DNA of 64,000 bases from Mesorhizobium sp. C432A (GCF_030323145.1 NZ_CP100470.1:434001-498000); one strand, 5' to 3'; positions 8,514-17,942 are shown, counted from the first letter of the stretch. The notes: generated by a model not told the origin, from the sequence alone. Program-made: numbers and translations.

Positions 8514-8542
8514 CCAGATTTGAAACAGGAATTCGGTTTGCG

Positions 8543-9796
8543 ATGAAGAACGGGGTCGTCATTCTCGGTGCGGGTCATGCGGGCGTGCAAGCGGCCGCCA
8601 GCCTGCGCGAGGAAGGCTATGACGGGCCTGTCGTACTGATCGGCGACGAAACCGATCTGCCCTATCACAAGCCACCGCTGTCGAAGACCTTCATCAAGGA
8701 CGCCGATGCCAAGCCGCAACCCTTGCGCGGCGAGGCCTTTTACACCGGCAGCGCCATCGACTTCAGGCCGGGCGTCCGAATCGACAGCATCGATACGGCA
8801 GGCCGCAAGCTGGACATAGCAGGCGGCGGCGTGCTGCCGTTCGACCGGCTCATCCTGGCCACCGGTTCGCGGCCGCGGCTCCTGCCGCTGCCGGGCGCCG
8901 ACCTCTCGGGCGTGCTGTCGCTGCGCTCGATCGCCGATGCGCGGCTGATCCGCCAGCTCAGCGCCCAAAGCGAAGACGTGGTCATCCTCGGCGGCGGCTT
9001 CATCGGGCTGGAGATCGCGGCTACGCTGAGGGCCGCCGGCCGCAACGTCACCCTGGTCGAGGCTGTCGACCGGCTGCTTGGCCGCGCCGTGGCGCCGGTG
9101 GTGGCGAGCCATGTCCGCCAACGGCTGGAGGCGATCGGCGTGCGTATCCTCACCGGCACCACCATTGCCAGGCTGGAAGGGGAAAACGGCCATGTCTGCG
9201 CTGCCATCACCTCCACCGGCGAAAGGCTGCCCGCGCGCATGGTCATCGTCGGCATCGGCGCCGTGCCGAATGTCGAACTTGCTCAGGCTGCCGGACTGAC
9301 TGTCGCCAATGGCATCCGCGTCGACCAACAGATGCGCACCTCAGTGCCTGATATTCTGGCCATCGGCGACGCCGCTTCCTACCGCCACTGGTCGACCGGC
9401 GGCGACGTGCGGCTGGAATCGGTGCAGAACGCCACCGACCAGGCGCGGCTTGCCGCACGCACGATCACCGGCCATACGGACGCCTATGCGGCGGTGCCGT
9501 GGTTCTGGTCTGACATCGGCGACATGAAACTGCAGATGGTCGGGCTGACCTCGGGCGGCGACAGCCATGTCGTGCTGGGCGACCTCGCTGAGAACAAGTT
9601 CTCGATCTACCACTATGCTGGAAGCCGGCTGCTCGGCATCGAATCCGTCAACAGGCCGGGCGACCATATGCTGGGCCGCAAGATGCTCGGGGCCGGGTTT
9701 TCGCCGATGGCGCAGACTGTTGCGGAAGGGCCTGATGGGCTGAAGGCGGCGCTGGCCGCGTTCCAGCAGGATGAGCCGGCACGGGCTGCGGGCTAG
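8543..9796 (+). CDS. FAD-dependent ferredoxin reductase-like oxidoreductase
   Basis: A 417-residue NAD(P)H:ferredoxin/rubredoxin reductase-type flavoprotein. The FAD motif VILGAGHAGVQAA is at the N-terminus, and a second dinucleotide motif VVILGGGFIGLEIAATLRAAG binds NAD(P)H. The segment LAIGDAAS is the second FAD-contact motif. Such enzymes pass electrons from NADH to a [2Fe-2S] ferredoxin that usually serves a cytochrome P450 or a ring hydroxylase; no such partner is in the window. I chose the ATG at 8543 because it starts directly before the FAD motif. It is divergent from the iron module, so a link to Bfd reduction is conceivable but speculative. Confidence 0.88.
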   Translation: MKNGVVILGAGHAGVQAAASLREEGYDGPVVLIGDETDLPYHKPPLSKTFIKDADAKPQPLRGEAFYTGSAIDFRPGVRIDSIDTAGRKLDIAGGGVLPFDRLILATGSRPRLLPLPGADLSGVLSLRSIADARLIRQLSAQSEDVVILGGGFIGLEIAATLRAAGRNVTLVEAVDRLLGRAVAPVVASHVRQRLEAIGVRILTGTTIARLEGENGHVCAAITSTGERLPARMVIVGIGAVPNVELAQAAGLTVANGIRVDQQMRTSVPDILAIGDAASYRHWSTGGDVRLESVQNATDQARLAARTITGHTDAYAAVPWFWSDIGDMKLQMVGLTSGGDSHVVLGDLAENKFSIYHYAGSRLLGIESVNRPGDHMLGRKMLGAGFSPMAQTVAEGPDGLKAALAAFQQDEPARAAG

Positions 9797-9803
9797 ACGC
9801 ACT

Positions 9804-9917
9804 TACCCTCCCCCTTGTGGGGAGGGTCGCTGCGAAGCAGCGGGGTTGGGGTCGGCGCGAGGCCCCCACCCGGACCTGCGGTCCGACCTCCCCACAAGGG
9901 CCCAAGGGGGAGGTAGG
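9804..9917. repeat. Palindromic repeat, type CCCTCCCC...GGGGAGG
   Basis: TACCCTCCCCCTTGTGGGGA at the left and a matching inverted arm ending GGGGGAGGTA at the right flank a GC-rich middle. A similar element is at 32211. It sits between the convergent ends of the reductase and the aminotransferase and may act as a bidirectional terminator, though it lacks a clear T-run. Confidence 0.7.
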
Positions 9918-9925
9918 GGTTTGCG

Positions 9926-11203
9926 CTAGGCAGCGCAGACTTCGCGGATCGAGCTTTCCAGAATGTCGAGCGCCTCGTTCATGACATTGTCCTGGATGGT
10001 GATCGGAGCCAGGAAACGGATGACGTTGCCGTAGACGCCGCAGGTCAGCAGGATCAGCCCCTTGTCGAGCGCCTTCAGCCGGATCGCATTGGCGATCTCG
10101 GCCGACGGCAGGCCCTTCTTGACGTCGTTGAATTCGACCGCGTTCATGAAGCCGAGACCCCTGATGTCGACAATCTCGGGCACATCGTCGCGGATCGACT
10201 GCAGCCGCTGTTTCAGCCGGGCGCCCAGCGTATTGGCGCGGTCGCACAGCTTTTCGTCCTCGATTACGTCGAGCACGGCGTGTGCTGCGGCGACACCGAT
10301 CGGGCTGCCGCCATAGGTGCCGCCGAGCCCGCCAGGACCGGGCGCATCCATGATCTCGGCGCGGCCGGTGACCGCCGCCAGCGGGAAGCCGCCGGCCAGG
10401 CTTTTCGCCATGGTGGTAATGTCGGCCGCGACCTCATGATGATCCATGGCGAACATCTTGCCGGTGCGGGCAAAGCCGGTCTGCACCTCATCGGCGATCA
10501 GCAGCATGCCGTGCTGGTCGCAGAGCTTGCGCAGCGCCGTCAGGAATTCGCGCGGCGCGTCGTAGAAGCCGCCCTCGCCCTGGACCGGCTCGATGATGAT
10601 GGCGGCAACGCGAGCCGGATCGACATCGGCCTTGAACAGTTTGTCGAGTGCGACCAGCGAATCGGCTGTAGACACGCCGTGCAGCGGCACCGGAAACGGC
10701 GCGTGGTAGACGTCGCCCGGCATGGCGCCGAAGCCGACCTTGTAGGGCACGACCTTGCCGGTCAGCGCCATGCCCATGAAGGTGCGGCCGTGGAAGCCGC
10801 CGGCAAAGGCGATGACGGCTTGGCGGCCAGTGGCGTTGCGGGCGATCTTGATGGCGTTCTCGACCGCTTCAGCACCCGTAGTGACGAAGATGGTCTTCTT
10901 CTCGAACTTGCCGGGCAGCATGCCGTTCAGCCGTTCGGCCAGCCTGACATAGCTCTCATAGGGCACGACCTGGTGGCAGGTATGGGTGAAGCGGTCGAGC
11001 TGTGCCTTGACCGCCTCGATCACCCTGGGATGGCGGTGGCCGGTGTTGACGACGGCGATACCGGAGGAGAAATCGATGTATCGGCGGCCTTCTACATCCC
11101 AGATCTCCGAATTCTCGGCGCGGTCGGCATAGATCTGCGTCGTCATGCCGACGCCGCGCGAGATCGACTGGTTCTTGCGCTCAGAAATGGCTGCGTTCTT
11201 CAT
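9926..11203 (-). CDS. gabT: 4-aminobutyrate (GABA) aminotransferase
   Basis: A 425-residue class-III pyridoxal-phosphate aminotransferase. It would transfer the amino group of GABA to 2-oxoglutarate, yielding succinate semialdehyde. Visible motifs are TTGAEAVENAIKIAR (cofactor phosphate site), IIIEPVQGEGG, LIADEVQTGFARTG (the Asp that holds the pyridine nitrogen) and TMAKSLAGGFPL with the Schiff-base lysine. The length fits the family. I chose the ATG at 11203 (MKNAAISERKN) because GAGGGA lies just upstream; an ATG four codons earlier has no ribosome site. It stands alone, without gabD beside it. Other class-III omega-amino acid substrates cannot be excluded. Confidence 0.85.
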   Translation of the reverse strand: MKNAAISERKNQSISRGVGMTTQIYADRAENSEIWDVEGRRYIDFSSGIAVVNTGHRHPRVIEAVKAQLDRFTHTCHQVVPYESYVRLAERLNGMLPGKFEKKTIFVTTGAEAVENAIKIARNATGRQAVIAFAGGFHGRTFMGMALTGKVVPYKVGFGAMPGDVYHAPFPVPLHGVSTADSLVALDKLFKADVDPARVAAIIIEPVQGEGGFYDAPREFLTALRKLCDQHGMLLIADEVQTGFARTGKMFAMDHHEVAADITTMAKSLAGGFPLAAVTGRAEIMDAPGPGGLGGTYGGSPIGVAAAHAVLDVIEDEKLCDRANTLGARLKQRLQSIRDDVPEIVDIRGLGFMNAVEFNDVKKGLPSAEIANAIRLKALDKGLILLTCGVYGNVIRFLAPITIQDNVMNEALDILESSIREVCAA

Positions 11204-11377
11204 TTCGTCCCTCATCGGGCCGACGCCCGTTCTCGTTAGATGAATGCCAAGGCCTCTTCTGACCTTATTTCACGTTTTCCTCAAGTTGGCACCGCCGCCG
11301 GGCGATTGGGCCTGTCGTCGATGCGGGCCACTTCGACAGACCGGTCTTAACCAGCCGACCGATACACGTACGGGGCA

Positions 11378-12182
11378 GTCCGTGACAGCTCACCCGTCAC
11401 CGGGAACGGCGAAGCGATCCCGCTCGCCGCGGTGGCGAACTTCCGCTACGACCTCGAACAGCCGACGGTGTGGCGGCGCAACCGCATCCCGACGATCACC
11501 GTTCGCGCAGGCCTCGTTGGCGACGTGCTGCCGGCCACCGTCGTCAACGAATTGAAGCCGTCGGTCGACGCCTTCATCGCCAAACTGCCGCCCGGCTATT
11601 CCGTTGCAACCGCCGGCTCGGTCGAGGAAAGCGCCAAAAGCCAGGGACCGATCGCAGCGGTGGTGCCGCTGATGCTGTTCGTGATGGCGACCATCCTGAT
11701 GATCCAGTTGCAAAGTTTTCAGCGCCTGTTCCTGGTCGTGGCGGTGGCGCCGCTCGGCCTGATCGGCGTGGTCGCGGCCCTGGTGCCGAGCGGCGCACCG
11801 CTCGGCTTCGTCGCCATTCTGGGCGTCCTGGCGCTGATCGGCATCCTGATCCGCAACTCAGGTGATCCTGATCGTGCAGATCGAGGATCTGGTGGCCGAG
11901 GGCCAAGACCGCTGGGAAGCCGTGATCGAAGCGACCGAGCACCGCATGCGGCCGATCGCGCTGACGGCCGCGGCCGCCAGCCTAGCGCTGATCCCGATCG
12001 CGCGCGAAGTGTTCTGGGGCCCGATGGCCTACGCCATGATGGGCGGCATCATCGCCGGCACGGCGATCACGCTGCTGTTCCTGCCGGCGCTTTATGTGAC
12101 GTGGTTCAGGATCAAGGAGCCTAAGCAGGGGGACGAACCATCTGTTCCGGAGAACGGCGAACTGGCGCAAGACCCCGCTTAA
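11378..12182 (+). pseudogene. Fragment of RND efflux pump permease, frameshifted
   Basis: The translation from about 11378 to 11860 and then 11862 to 12182 matches the C-terminal quarter of an AcrB-like RND transporter. Segments such as RRNRIPTITVRAG, LPPGYSV, MIQLQSFQRLFLVVAVAPLGLIG and MGGIIAGTAITLLFLPALY are typical of the last periplasmic loop and membrane helices. The frame changes by one base at about 11861, where an extra G breaks the normal IRNSVILI reading. The N-terminal three quarters (around 770 residues) are absent, and no membrane-fusion partner is nearby. It is best read as a decaying remnant. Confidence 0.85.
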
Positions 12183-12194
12183 GGCTTTGCCGGA

Positions 12195-12533
12195 TCATTC
12201 GTTATCGTTAGAGGGTTCGGGGCGCGATTTCGCTCGCTGCCATGGCGATGATTTTGACGTCCGCCAAGCATGCCAGCCTTTTGGCAAGTCGGCCAATGCC
12301 AGGATGCTTTCATCCTGCTGCACCACCTCTTGCAGGCCAACGAGCATTATCTCGCGTTCATCCCAATCTCGAGAGTCGCTGCTATAGAATTGCCAACTGC
12401 CCCCTTCATCGTTGTAGTTCTCGTCATCGTCAGCTTCATGCACAACGTATGCGATCCAGTCGCCCCGTTTGAATATGCTCTTGTCCGATAGCACCGCGAC
12501 ATTGGGCGGATCTGCAAACTTCCATTCTTCCAT
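12195..12533 (-). CDS. Small DUF2185-like protein
   Basis: A 112-residue acidic, soluble protein. Segments such as GSWQFYSSDSRDWDEREIMLVGLQ and LADLPKGWHAWR resemble DUF2185 proteins, some of which are grouped with immunity proteins, but its function is unknown. I chose the ATG at 12533 because GGGGAA lies a few bases upstream; a TTG four codons earlier is weaker. It lies 39 bp after the stop of an ABC transporter gene on the same strand and could be the last cistron of that operon. No toxin gene is adjacent, so an immunity role has no support here. Confidence 0.75.
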   Translation of the reverse strand: MEEWKFADPPNVAVLSDKSIFKRGDWIAYVVHEADDDENYNDEGGSWQFYSSDSRDWDEREIMLVGLQEVVQQDESILALADLPKGWHAWRTSKSSPWQRAKSRPEPSNDNE

Positions 12534-12571
12534 GGAATTCCCCAAGCGATTATTCTGCGGAAGAAACTAGT

Positions 12572-13321
12572 TCACGCCGTCCGAACAAACCCCTCGCTCG
12601 CCCTAAGCAAATTGCGTGTGTAATCCTTCTCCACGCGGTGCCCGATCAGCTGGCCCGCCGTCAGGTTCTCCACCGCTTCGCCATTCTGCATCACCATCAG
12701 GCGCTCGCACATATGGGTGATGATGGCGAGGTCGTGGCTGACCATCAGGAAGGTCAGCTTGCGCCGACGGCGAACCTCTTCCAGCAGGTTGAGCACTTCG
12801 GCCTGCACCGAAGCGTCGAGCGCCGAGGTTGGTTCGTCGAGCAGCAGGATCGACGGTTCGAGGATGAGCGCCCGCGCGATCGCCACGCGCTGACGCTGAC
12901 CGCCGGAGAGCTGGTGCGCGTAGCGGAAACGGAAACCGTTGCCTAATCCGACCTCGTCGAGGGCGCGCTGGATGCGTTGCTCGCCATCGGCAAAGCCGTG
13001 AATGGCGAGCGGTTCCTGTAGCAGGCGGTCGACGGTCTGACGCGGGTGCAGCGAACCATAGGGGTCCTGGAAGACCATCTGCACTTCGCGATAAAAAGCC
13101 TTGTCGCGGCGCGCTCCCAGCGTCTTGCCATTGACCGTGATAGTACCGGATGCGACAGGCACCAGGCCGGCAATGGCTTTGAGCAGCGTCGACTTGCCGG
13201 AACCGCTCTCGCCGACCAGGCCGAAGGATTCGCCGGACTTCACCTCGAGGTTCGCCCCTTTCAGCGCGCGAAAACGGTCGAACACCACCTCCAGCCCTTC
13301 AATCGAAATGGCTGGCGTCAT
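12572..13321 (-). CDS. Oligopeptide-type ABC transporter ATP-binding protein (DppF/OppF-like)
   Basis: A 249-residue ABC ATPase with Walker [10 protein letters not shown], the signature [15 protein letters not shown] and Walker [13 protein letters not shown]. It energises import through the two permeases encoded upstream. The start ATG at 13321 overlaps the previous stop as ATGA, which favours it over a start three codons earlier. The C-terminal region is shorter than in many OppF proteins and lacks the long peptide-transporter extension. It is the fifth gene of the importer operon. Confidence 0.9.
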   Translation of the reverse strand: MTPAISIEGLEVVFDRFRALKGANLEVKSGESFGLVGESGSGKSTLLKAIAGLVPVASGTITVNGKTLGARRDKAFYREVQMVFQDPYGSLHPRQTVDRLLQEPLAIHGFADGEQRIQRALDEVGLGNGFRFRYAHQLSGGQRQRVAIARALILEPSILLLDEPTSALDASVQAEVLNLLEEVRRRRKLTFLMVSHDLAIITHMCERLMVMQNGEAVENLTAGQLIGHRVEKDYTRNLLRASEGFVRTA

Positions 13322-14154
13322 GCCGCCCACTCCGGCTTGCGGTCGAGCACCGGCAGCGGGTGGCGTTCGTAGCCGATCCTGGGCATGCAGTTGAGCAGGC
13401 CGCGCGTGTAGGGATGCTGGGCGTCGCGCAGCTCCGACGCCTTGAGCTGCTCGACCACCTTGCCGGCATACATGACGATGACGCGGTCGCAGAAGGAGGC
13501 GACCAGCCGCAGATCGTGCGAGATGAAGATCAGGCCCATGCCGCGCTCACTGACCAAGCGGTCGAGGATGCCGAGCACATCGAGCTGCACGGTGACGTCG
13601 AGCGCCGAGGTCGGCTCGTCGGCGATCATCAGTTCCGGTCCGGCGATCAGCATCATTGCGATCATGGCGCGCTGGCCCATCCCGCCGGACACCTCGTGCG
13701 GATGCAGGTCGAAGACACGCGAGGGATCGCGGATCTGCACAGCTTCCAGCATGGCCAGCGCCCGCTCGCGCGCTTCGGCCTTGGAGACCTTTTCATGCGT
13801 GCGCAGCGTCTCGACGATCTGGCGGCCGATGCTCATCACGGGGTCGAGCGAATATTTCGGATCCTGCAGGATCATGGCGATGCGTTTGCCGCGCAGCGCC
13901 CGGCGCTGACGGGCCGGTATGGCCAGAAGGTCGATGCCGTCGAGGGCGAGCTTCTTGGCCGACACAAGGGCCTGCGGCGGCGTCAGCCCCATGATGGCGC
14001 GGCCGGTCTGCGACTTGCCGGAGCCGCTTTCGCCGACAATGCCCAGCCGCTCTCGGCCAAGCGAAAAGGTGACGCCGCGCACCGCCTGGATGAGGCCGGT
14101 CCGAGTCGGGAAGGTGACGCGCAGGTCGTCGACATCGAGAAGTGCACCGCTCAT
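13318..14154 (-). CDS. Oligopeptide-type ABC transporter ATP-binding protein (DppD/OppD-like)
   Basis: A 278-residue ABC ATPase with Walker [10 protein letters not shown], a signature written VSGGMGQRAMIA, and Walker [13 protein letters not shown]. The C-terminal HPYTRGLLNCMPR segment is the extension typical of peptide/nickel transporter ATPases. The signature carries MGQ where RQR is usual, a modest departure. It starts 10 bp after the permease gene stop and is coupled to the following ATPase gene. Confidence 0.9.
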   Translation of the reverse strand: MSGALLDVDDLRVTFPTRTGLIQAVRGVTFSLGRERLGIVGESGSGKSQTGRAIMGLTPPQALVSAKKLALDGIDLLAIPARQRRALRGKRIAMILQDPKYSLDPVMSIGRQIVETLRTHEKVSKAEARERALAMLEAVQIRDPSRVFDLHPHEVSGGMGQRAMIAMMLIAGPELMIADEPTSALDVTVQLDVLGILDRLVSERGMGLIFISHDLRLVASFCDRVIVMYAGKVVEQLKASELRDAQHPYTRGLLNCMPRIGYERHPLPVLDRKPEWAA

Positions 14155-14164
14155 TGGTCACCAC

Positions 14165-15085
14165 TCATTGGTCGCCACTCCGGGGATCGAGCGCATCGCG
14201 CAGGCCGTCGCCCAGCAGGTTGAAGCCGAGACTGACGATCAGGATGGCGAAGCCGGGCGCGCCGGCCACCCACCATTGGTCGAGCACGAAGCGACGGCCG
14301 GACGCGATCATGGTGCCCCATTCCGGCAGCGGCGGCTGCGCGCCGAGGCCAAGGAAGCCGAGGCCGGCGGCGGTGAGGATGATGCCGGCCATGTCGAGCG
14401 TCACCCGGATGATGAGCGAAGAGATGCATAGCGGCATGATGTGGCGCAGCACGATGCGGAACGGAGAGGCGCCCATCAATTGCACCGCCTTGATGTAATC
14501 CGAATTGCGCACGGTCATCGTCTCGGCCCGCGCAATTCGGGCGTAAGGCGGCCACGAGGTGATGGCGATGGCCAGCACCGCGTTTTCGATGCCGGGGCCA
14601 AGGGCCGCGACAAAGGCCAGCGCCAGGATCAGCTTGGGAAAGGCGAGGAAGATGTCGGTAATGCGCATCAGAATGGCATCGGTCCAGCCGCCGGCATAGC
14701 CGGCGACGGTGCCGACCAAAAGGCCGATGGGGGCTGCGATGACGGCGACAAGAATGACGACGTAGAGCGTCCAGCGCGAGCCGAAAAGAATGCGCGAATA
14801 GATATCGCGGCCGAGATCGTCGGTGCCGAACCAATGCGCCGCACTCGGCGCCAAAAGCCGCGCGTTCTTGAGATCGCCGATGGTCGGCGAATAGGGCGCC
14901 AGCACATCGGCAAAGGCGGCGACCAGCAGCAGCGCGATGATGATGAGCAGGCCGAGAAACGCCAGCCGGTTGGCGGAAAAGCGCCGCCAGGCGACATAGG
15001 CGCGGCCGAGCCTTGCCTGCATGCGCGAGGCCGGCCGATCGCTGAGCAGCCAATCGCGGCGCGTTTGGATTGCTTCGGCGCTCAT
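14165..15085 (-). CDS. Oligopeptide-type ABC transporter permease (DppC/OppC-like)
   Basis: A 306-residue inner-membrane permease with several hydrophobic helices and the motif NSDYIKAVQLMGAS around the EAA loop that contacts the ATPases. The N-terminal region carries an OppC-N segment (AYVAWRRFSANRLAFLGLLI), and the C-terminus ends GDGLRDALDPRSG, typical of DppC proteins. The start overlaps the stop of the other permease gene (ATGA). It forms the translocation channel with the DppB-like subunit. Confidence 0.92.
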   Translation of the reverse strand: MSAEAIQTRRDWLLSDRPASRMQARLGRAYVAWRRFSANRLAFLGLLIIIALLLVAAFADVLAPYSPTIGDLKNARLLAPSAAHWFGTDDLGRDIYSRILFGSRWTLYVVILVAVIAAPIGLLVGTVAGYAGGWTDAILMRITDIFLAFPKLILALAFVAALGPGIENAVLAIAITSWPPYARIARAETMTVRNSDYIKAVQLMGASPFRIVLRHIMPLCISSLIIRVTLDMAGIILTAAGLGFLGLGAQPPLPEWGTMIASGRRFVLDQWWVAGAPGFAILIVSLGFNLLGDGLRDALDPRSGDQ

Positions 15086-16149
15086 CCTGTCTTCGTCCTC
15101 GGATCGAGCACCTTGTAGAGAACATCGGACAGGAGATTGATGCCGATGAACACCGAACCGATGACGATGGTGCCGCCGAGCACGGCGTTCATGTCGGCGT
15201 TCTGCAGCGAATTGGTGATGTAGAGGCCGATGCCGGGCCAGGAGAACACCGTCTCGGTCAGCACCGAACCTTCGAGCAGCCCGGCATAGGACAGCGCGAT
15301 CACCGTGACCATCGGCACCGCGGCGTTGCGCAGCGCATGGCCCCAGATGATTCGCGTTTCAGACAGGCCCTTGGCGCGCGCGGCGACGATGTATTCCTGC
15401 GACAGCTCGTTCAGCATGAAGGAGCGCGTCATTCGGCTGATATAGGCGAGCGAGAAATAGCCCAGCAGCCCTGCCGGCAGGATGATGTGGCGGTAAGCGT
15501 CGTAGAAGACATCCCACTGGCCCTGCAGCGCGGCGTCGAGCAGGTAGAAGCCGGTGATCGGTGTGAATGTGTACTCGTAGACGATGTCGAGGCGGCCGGG
15601 AAAAGCTACCCATTGGAGCTTGGCGTAGAACAGGACAAGCCCCAGAAGCCCGATCCAGAAGATAGGCACGGAATAGCCAATCAGGCCGACAATGCGAACG
15701 ATCTGGTCGATGAGACTGCCGCGTTTTACCGCTGCCAGCACGCCGAGCGGCACGCCGATCAACGAGCCTATCAGAGTGCCCAGCGTCGCCAGTTCGATCG
15801 TTGCCGGAAAGGCGCGGCGGATGTCGGTCATCACCGGATTGGTGGTCAGCACCGAGGTGCCGAAATCACCGTTCAGCGCATGCTTGAGATAGATATAGAA
15901 TTGCTCGATCAACGGAAGATCGAGCCCCATCTCGCGGCGGGTGCGCTCGACGACATTGGCCGGTGCGCGGTCGCCGAGCACCGCCAGCACCGGATCGATC
16001 GGGATGACGCGGCCGATGAAAAAGGTCACCGCGAGCAGGCCGAGATAGGTGGTGACGGCGATGACCAGGAAGCGGCCGATCGCCAACAAGATAGCGACGG
16101 CGCGGGCGCTTCCCTGCCCCGCCGTCGCCTGGTTTTCAATCGCGCTCAT
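15082..16149 (-). CDS. Oligopeptide-type ABC transporter permease (DppB/OppB-like)
   Basis: A 355-residue permease with six or so hydrophobic helices and the EAA-loop sequence [21 protein letters not shown]. The C-terminal half contains SVLTETVFSWPGIG, which is conserved in DppB-type subunits. I chose the ATG at 16149 (MSAIENQ) because the longer open frame upstream overlaps the solute-binding protein gene and reads as Arg/Ser-rich non-protein. It is 19 bp downstream of the binding-protein gene. Confidence 0.92.
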   Translation of the reverse strand: MSAIENQATAGQGSARAVAILLAIGRFLVIAVTTYLGLLAVTFFIGRVIPIDPVLAVLGDRAPANVVERTRREMGLDLPLIEQFYIYLKHALNGDFGTSVLTTNPVMTDIRRAFPATIELATLGTLIGSLIGVPLGVLAAVKRGSLIDQIVRIVGLIGYSVPIFWIGLLGLVLFYAKLQWVAFPGRLDIVYEYTFTPITGFYLLDAALQGQWDVFYDAYRHIILPAGLLGYFSLAYISRMTRSFMLNELSQEYIVAARAKGLSETRIIWGHALRNAAVPMVTVIALSYAGLLEGSVLTETVFSWPGIGLYITNSLQNADMNAVLGGTIVIGSVFIGINLLSDVLYKVLDPRTKTG

Positions 16150-16168
16150 CAGGGCGCGTCCGCCGGCG

Positions 16169-17812
16169 CTATTCCTTGGAGACCGGGCCGACGAAGTTGG
16201 TGTCGAAGCTCGGACCGAGCGCAAAGCCTTTCAGGTTTTTGCGCAGGCCTGCCACTTCCAATTGCTGGTGGATGATGACGAAGGGGCTGGTGTCGAGGAT
16301 CGTCTTTTCAAGGCTCTTGTACATATCGGCGCGCTTGCCGGCATCCTTCTCCAGCAAGGCTGCTTCGGTCTGCTTTGTCAGGTCCGGGATGTCCCAGGCA
16401 TTGCGCCAGGCCAGCGTCTTGGTCTTGCCTTCATCCGAATTGTCCGGGTTTGAGGCAAAGGTCTGGGCGTTGGAGTTCGGATCGAAATAGTCCTGGCCCC
16501 ACTGGCCGATATAGATGTCATGATTGCGGGCGCGGTATTTGGTCAGCGTCTGCTTGCCGTCGCCGGGGATAATTTCCAGCTTGATGCCGGCTTGGCCAAG
16601 CGTCTGCTGGATCGATTCCGCCATGCCGGTGGTCGGCTGTCCCGTGCGTACGTCCATGGTTACACTGAAGCCGTCGGCCAGGCCGGCCTTGGTCAGCAGT
16701 TCCTTGGCCTTGGCGACGTCGAACTTGAACGGATTTTCGTCCAGTTCGCCCAGAACGCCCTTGGGCAGGAAGGTCTGGTGAATCTCGCCAATGCCCTTGA
16801 GGATGGTCGTGCTCAGCGCATCGTAGTCGACCAGATATTTGAACGCCTGGCGAACCTCGGGCTTGGCGAGGTTCGGATTCTTCTGGTTGAGGCTGATATA
16901 ATAGACCGTGCCCTTCGGCGCGCTGGTCGTGGTGAGATCGGCATTCTTGGCGATGGCGTCGAGATCGTTCGGCTCGAGGTTGCGGGCAACGTCGATGTCG
17001 CCTGCTTCGAGCGCCAGGCGCTGTGCCGAGCTTTCCTTCATGTTGCGGTAGATGACGCGGGCGAGCTTGGCCTTCTCGCCATTGTAATTGTCGTTGCGCT
17101 CGAGCACGACGACCTCATTGGCCCGCCATTCGCGCAGCTTGTAGGCGCCGGAGCCGGCATAACCGGTCTTCAGGAAGGCGTTGCCGAAATCGTTGTCCCA
17201 TTTGTAGTCGGCACTCGGCGTCACCGCGGCGACATGTTCCTTGACCAGCTTTGCGTCGACGACCGAAGCGACCGTTGCCGACAGGCAGTTTAACACGAAG
17301 CTCGGCGCATAGGCCTTGTCGACGGTGAACTGGAAGGTGGTGTCGTCGACGGCCTTGGCCTTGTCGGCGACGTTGTCGCCGCTGATGCCGAACTGGTTGA
17401 TGATGAATGCTGGCGGCTTGTCCAGCTTGATGGCGCGCTCGAAGGAATAGGCGACATCGCCGGCTGTCAGTGGATTGCCCGAAGCGAACTTTAGGCCGGG
17501 CTTGAGCTTGAACGTATAGACCAGGCCGTCGTCGGAGACGGTCCAGCTCTCGGCAAGGTCGCCCTTGACCTTGGAGGTGTCGCTGAGGTCGAGGCGGACC
17601 AGCAGATCATAGGTGTTGCCGGTGACTTCGGCGGTCGACAGTTCGAACGCCTCGCCCGGATCCATGGAGATGATGTCGTCGATGGCAAAACCTTCGACCA
17701 GCGTGTCGGCGGGGGTCACGGCAAAGGCCGGCGCGACGCCAATGAGCAGAGCGGACATGGCAGCACCTGCGAGCCAGACGCGCGAACGTAGAGCAAACTT
17801 TTCCATCATCAT
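16169..17812 (-). CDS. Peptide-type ABC transporter substrate-binding protein
   Basis: A 547-residue periplasmic binding protein of family 5 (DppA/OppA type). The signal peptide runs to about APAFA (residue 31). The segment DLAESWTVSDDGLVYTFKL is the family hallmark. Upstream, AGGGAA lies about 9 bases before the first of three adjacent ATG codons (17812), which I took as the start. It begins a five-gene importer operon. The ligand is unknown: peptides are most likely, but opines, sugars or metal chelates also occur in this family. Confidence 0.9.
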   Translation of the reverse strand: MMMEKFALRSRVWLAGAAMSALLIGVAPAFAVTPADTLVEGFAIDDIISMDPGEAFELSTAEVTGNTYDLLVRLDLSDTSKVKGDLAESWTVSDDGLVYTFKLKPGLKFASGNPLTAGDVAYSFERAIKLDKPPAFIINQFGISGDNVADKAKAVDDTTFQFTVDKAYAPSFVLNCLSATVASVVDAKLVKEHVAAVTPSADYKWDNDFGNAFLKTGYAGSGAYKLREWRANEVVVLERNDNYNGEKAKLARVIYRNMKESSAQRLALEAGDIDVARNLEPNDLDAIAKNADLTTTSAPKGTVYYISLNQKNPNLAKPEVRQAFKYLVDYDALSTTILKGIGEIHQTFLPKGVLGELDENPFKFDVAKAKELLTKAGLADGFSVTMDVRTGQPTTGMAESIQQTLGQAGIKLEIIPGDGKQTLTKYRARNHDIYIGQWGQDYFDPNSNAQTFASNPDNSDEGKTKTLAWRNAWDIPDLTKQTEAALLEKDAGKRADMYKSLEKTILDTSPFVIIHQQLEVAGLRKNLKGFALGPSFDTNFVGPVSKE

Positions 17813-17913
17813 GATGATTGTTCCCTGTTTTGTTGATTGTTGACCCCGAGTTCCCGGCTCAGGGCTGCAGTAATCTTTTTCGCGGCCGGAGGACGACCGT
17901 TAGACCCCATACC

Positions 17914-17942
17914 GTGTTGATTTTTTTCCAGTTGGTCAACAC
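17914..17942. promoter_or_regulatory. Inverted repeat upstream of peptide importer operon
   Basis: GTGTTGA (17914-17920) and TCAACAC (17936-17942) are perfect 7-base inverted arms around a 15-base middle. They lie about 100 bp upstream of the binding-protein start, where an operator would be expected. No regulator gene is adjacent. The rest of 17813-18076 shows nothing else I can support. Confidence 0.35.

Noticed and set aside
8543..9796. Dedicated Bfd or iron-module reductase
   Set aside because: The gene is divergent and of the general ferredoxin/rubredoxin reductase type; nothing in the sequence ties it to Bfd beyond sharing an intergenic region.
12195..12533. Toxin-immunity pair
   Set aside because: The DUF2185 resemblance hints at immunity proteins, but no toxin-like gene lies next to it; the neighbours are a transporter ATPase and a pump remnant.
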